A stretch of 16,622 nt of DNA, from contig JBMOPO010000008.1 of assembly GCA_049325095.1 (NCBI GenBank), forward strand, positions 1-16,622. Reading direction: 5' to 3'. Positions 15,039 to 16,622 of this stretch are shown in pieces (position 1 is the first letter of the stretch; every line of letters starts with the position of its first letter). Both the position numbers and the translations under genes were made by a program. This DNA is from JAGPUQ01 sp049325095. GTDB taxonomy: Bacteria; Pseudomonadota; Gammaproteobacteria; Pseudomonadales; Porticoccaceae. A model generated the notes under the pieces. The model was not told the origin of the DNA, ran no database searches, and saw nothing but the letters and a program-made list of their open reading frames with translations.

Positions 15039-15368
15039 CTCCGCAGCAACGGCAACCGAACCGGGCACCATGGGCAGCATTGATCATCGCCAGGGAGCTT
15101 GGCCAGGCGGTGACCCACGCCAGAACGGGGATTGCCCGCTGCCGGCGACTTCGCTTCGGGCGATATGGAAATGTTCCGGAATGACGCGGCGGCCGGCCTG
15201 TATCGGAGCGCGTGGAAGAGCCGCGATGGAGCTATCACATGGTTGTCGAATAACACCTTTTGGTCGGACGGCTACGCGATCTGGGATACATTCACCCGGC
15301 AAAGGTCGTGCGGGATATGCGGACGTCTTTCACTTTTAACTGCGGACGACTTTAAGATACTCAGTGCT
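15039..15368 (+). other. Unrecognised stretch with a possible broken small gene
   Basis: No recognised gene lies here. A + strand frame opens at 15132 and continues into the next gene. Its part from ATG 15165 or 15171 reads like protein (DAAAGLYRSAWKSRDG, then NTFWSDGYAIWD), then turns Cys/Arg-rich (RQRSCGICG). A neighbouring frame gives YIHPAKVVRDMRTSFTF and a stop just before 15369, so a frameshift near 15290 is possible. GC falls from high to moderate across this stretch. No family is recognised and no function is proposed. Confidence 0.35.
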
Positions 15369-15767
15369 ATGGCTAAGAGCACGTTTCAGGAAACATTTCA
15401 TGGGATGCTGGACTGGAGTGCAGGTGGTGCAGCCGCCGCATCTTTTGCGCTCTTTGTTTATGTGCCCAGCCTTGAGAACGCGGATCAACAGTATCAGACA
15501 TATGCAACGCATCTGTTTCTTGCAGCGATGCCATTTCTAGTGAGCGCATCGGGATTATCTCGCGAAACTCGAGCGAGAGAGACAAGCACGAACAAGGCGG
15601 ATAACATCCTCACCTGCCTTGTATTGATCGGTGTGATCTTATTCATGTGTGGGTTATGGTCTCTTTGTTTGGCAATGAACTTTAGACTAGTGGGTACTCT
15701 CGGTTTGTCTTTTGGTATCACAACATTCTTGTATTCGAGTGCGTACGGCAGTCTGGTTAAGCCATAA
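15369..15767 (+). CDS. Small integral membrane protein of unknown function
   Basis: A 132-residue protein, counted from ATG 15369 (MAKSTFQETF). Four hydrophobic segments are visible: about 16-31 (SAGGAAAASFALFVYV), 45-58 (THLFLAAMPFLVSA), 74-98 (around LTCLVLIGVILFMCGLWSLCL) and 101-121 (LVGTLGLSFGITTFLY). A short charged loop (SRETRARETSTNKAD) separates the two helical pairs. The frame is open further upstream to 15132, so a 211-residue form cannot be excluded, but the upstream part has a different composition. No clear Shine-Dalgarno is seen. GC and codon use are much lower than in the operons to the left, which points to acquisition. I do not recognise the family. Confidence 0.6.
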   Translation: MAKSTFQETFHGMLDWSAGGAAAASFALFVYVPSLENADQQYQTYATHLFLAAMPFLVSASGLSRETRARETSTNKADNILTCLVLIGVILFMCGLWSLCLAMNFRLVGTLGLSFGITTFLYSSAYGSLVKP

Positions 15768-15851
15768 AAAACACATGAAAATCGGCGTCCGTACTTCTCT
15801 CGCTTTGCGCGGTTGCTACGCGGAACATGTGAATCGGTGACATTTTCCGGA

Positions 15852-16040
15852 ATGAAAGTAAAGGAGTTGATAGCGTTGATCGAAGCGGACGGATGGACGC
15901 AAGTGCGACAACGGGGTAGTCACCGGCAATTCAAACACCCCGACAAGCCGGGAACCGTTACCGTATCTGGGAAGCCGAATATCGATGTGCCGCCCGGTAC
16001 GCTTAATAATGCTCTGAAACAGGCTGGTTTGAAAAGGTGA
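15852..16040 (+). CDS. hicA: HicA mRNA-interferase toxin
   Basis: This 62-residue protein is the HicA toxin, a small double-stranded-RNA-binding-fold ribonuclease that cleaves mRNA. The sequence MKVKELIALIEADGW, then RQRGSHRQFKHP with the catalytic-type His in GSH, then GTVTVSGKP and DVPPGTLNNALKQAGL is the full family pattern. Length is typical. The frame extends upstream to 15813, but MKVKEL at 15852 is the standard family start. It is immediately followed by the antitoxin gene three bases after its stop, in the toxin-first order usual for hicAB. It looks intact and functional. GC is lower than the host operons. Confidence 0.95.
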   Translation: MKVKELIALIEADGWTQVRQRGSHRQFKHPDKPGTVTVSGKPNIDVPPGTLNNALKQAGLKR

Positions 16041-16043
16041 GAA

Positions 16044-16265
16044 ATGTCTATGCGATACACAGTAATCATTGAAGAAGGACCCACGAGTTGGGGAGCCTAT
16101 GTTCCGGATCTCCCAGGTTGCGTCGTTGCCGGGGAGAGTCATAGTGAGGTCCTGACGCTCATTCGAGAGGCTATCGAGTTTCACATCGAGGGGCTGAAAG
16201 AGGACGGACAGGAAATTCCAGAGCCACACTCTTACAGCGAAGTTGTTGAGGTGAATGCCGCATGA
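16044..16265 (+). CDS. hicB: HicB antitoxin (short form)
   Basis: This 73-residue protein is the HicB antitoxin, whose partial RNase H-like fold binds and neutralises HicA. MRYTVIIEEG, WGAYVPDLPGCVVAGES, and EVLTLIREAIEFHIEGLKED followed by the GQEIPEP loop are the family hallmarks. It lacks the C-terminal DNA-binding domain (ribbon-helix-helix or HTH) found in longer HicB proteins, so operator binding would need another factor or this is a short class. The ATG at 16044 follows AAGGTGAG; ATG 16050 is also possible. It forms an operon with hicA. Confidence 0.94.
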   Translation: MSMRYTVIIEEGPTSWGAYVPDLPGCVVAGESHSEVLTLIREAIEFHIEGLKEDGQEIPEPHSYSEVVEVNAA

Positions 16266-16356
16266 AGAAGGCAGATGACAGATCCGGTCTCGTTTATGCA
16301 CGAGTGCAACGACGGGTTGATGCATGAAACAAGACCTGACCCCTGTGACCCGCGTG

Positions 16357-16566
16357 ATGTGCACAGCGGACATCGATCCCAACGGAGACTGTGCGTGGTC
16401 GACGGTGCAGACACGGCTTGCCGCCATTGACTGGAGCTTTGAAAATCGCGTGCGGGCGCCCGCCGTCGAGGCGATTCACCCTTACCCCGCTAAGTTCATG
16501 TCAATGATCGCCCTAATGGAGCCACCCATGATCGGGTTAATGGGGCCACCTGCACAGGGCATTTGA
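16357..16566 (+). pseudogene. DNA methyltransferase N-terminus, truncated
   Basis: The frame reads MCTADIDPNGDCAWSTVQTR, then AAIDWSFENRV and VEAIHPYPAKFM up to about nt 16498. IHPYPAKF near the N-terminus is typical of a group of site-specific DNA methyltransferases, where it precedes the catalytic domain. After it the sequence changes to LMEPPMIGLMGPPAQ, which is the translation of a repeat rather than protein-like, and stops at 16566. No catalytic motif remains. An open frame reaches back to ATG 16324. The gene was most likely interrupted by the element that begins near 16499. The family call rests on one motif and is moderate. Confidence 0.5.
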
Positions 16567-16622
16567 GGGGGCTCGAACGGGGTCAAGGATTGCCGGGTTT
16601 CGGGGTTTTCGCAAGCGCTGAT
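16499..16622. mobile_element. Putative insertion-sequence end (partial, continues past window)
   Basis: Similarity to the methyltransferase stops at about 16498, and a TG-starting, repeat-bearing sequence follows with no coding potential of its own. Two 23-bp imperfect direct repeats (16504-16526 and 16528-16550) are spaced like the multiple terminal repeats of IS21-family elements. No transposase is visible because the window ends. The call is inferred from context. Confidence 0.4.
16504..16550. repeat. Two imperfect 23-bp direct repeats
   Basis: Positions 16504-16526 and 16528-16550 share 19 of 23 bases. Both start ATGATCG and end with the core TAATGGRGCCACC (16514-16526 and 16538-16550). 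They lie at the point where the methyltransferase frame is cut. Confidence 0.85.

Noticed and set aside
15750..15840. Possible attC site after the membrane protein (GTTAAGC near its stop, and CACATG...CATGTG arms)
   Set aside because: No matching RYYYAAC partner at the right distance and no conserved 2L/2R boxes; the arms pair only at short, gapped stretches.
1..16622. tRNA, rRNA, CRISPR array or riboswitch
   Set aside because: No cloverleaf-like sequence, regularly spaced repeats or long structured leaders were seen on reading the window.

Overview
The window is about 16.6 kb of very GC-rich DNA with dense, tightly packed bacterial genes. It comes from a proteobacterium, most likely a gammaproteobacterium: a CysB-type LysR regulator sits next to an iron-sulfur CysH reductase and a PF06189-type 5'-nucleotidase. 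A Chromatiales/Ectothiorhodospiraceae-like host would fit, but I cannot fix the genus from sequence alone. The last 1.3 kb is clearly lower in GC and looks acquired.

Region 1 (1-6969, + strand) is one operon for a membrane complex related to complex I and hydrogenase 4. The order is HyfB (5' end cut off by the window), HyfC, HyfE, HyfF, HyfG, HyfI. The first five genes overlap by 4 to 16 bases, so their translation is probably coupled. The membrane subunits keep most ion-translocation residues and the small subunit keeps its four [4Fe-4S] cysteines. The large subunit has lost all four cysteines that bind the NiFe centre (RVCGIC-type motif is RVSGDS; DPCYSC-type motif is NGSYSG). The complex therefore cannot be a NiFe hydrogenase. 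It belongs with the 'energy-converting hydrogenase related' (Ehr) group, probably moving electrons to or from an unknown partner or quinone coupled to ion transport.

Region 2 (7064-11627) is a metabolic block. A gamma-glutamylcyclotransferase-like gene faces a minus-strand pair (a RibD C-terminal-type reductase downstream of an ACAD10/11-type acyl phosphotransferase). That pair diverges from two adjacent plus-strand luciferase-like (LLM) flavin/F420 oxidoreductases. Together they suggest redox or acyl-CoA catabolism of an unknown substrate.

Region 3 (11628-14627) holds assimilatory sulfate reduction genes. cysH (+) and cysB (-) converge on a shared bidirectional terminator. An AT-rich inverted repeat ahead of cysH is a candidate CysB site. 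A 5'-nucleotidase gene lies upstream of cysB on the same strand.

Region 4 (about 14722-16622) is an accessory island. It has a decayed tyrosine-recombinase (integron/phage integrase type) N-terminus with intact translation signals, an unrecognised stretch, a small four-helix membrane protein, a hicAB toxin-antitoxin pair, and a DNA methyltransferase N-terminus. The methyltransferase is cut off by what looks like the end of an insertion sequence carrying 23-bp imperfect direct repeats, which runs past the right edge.
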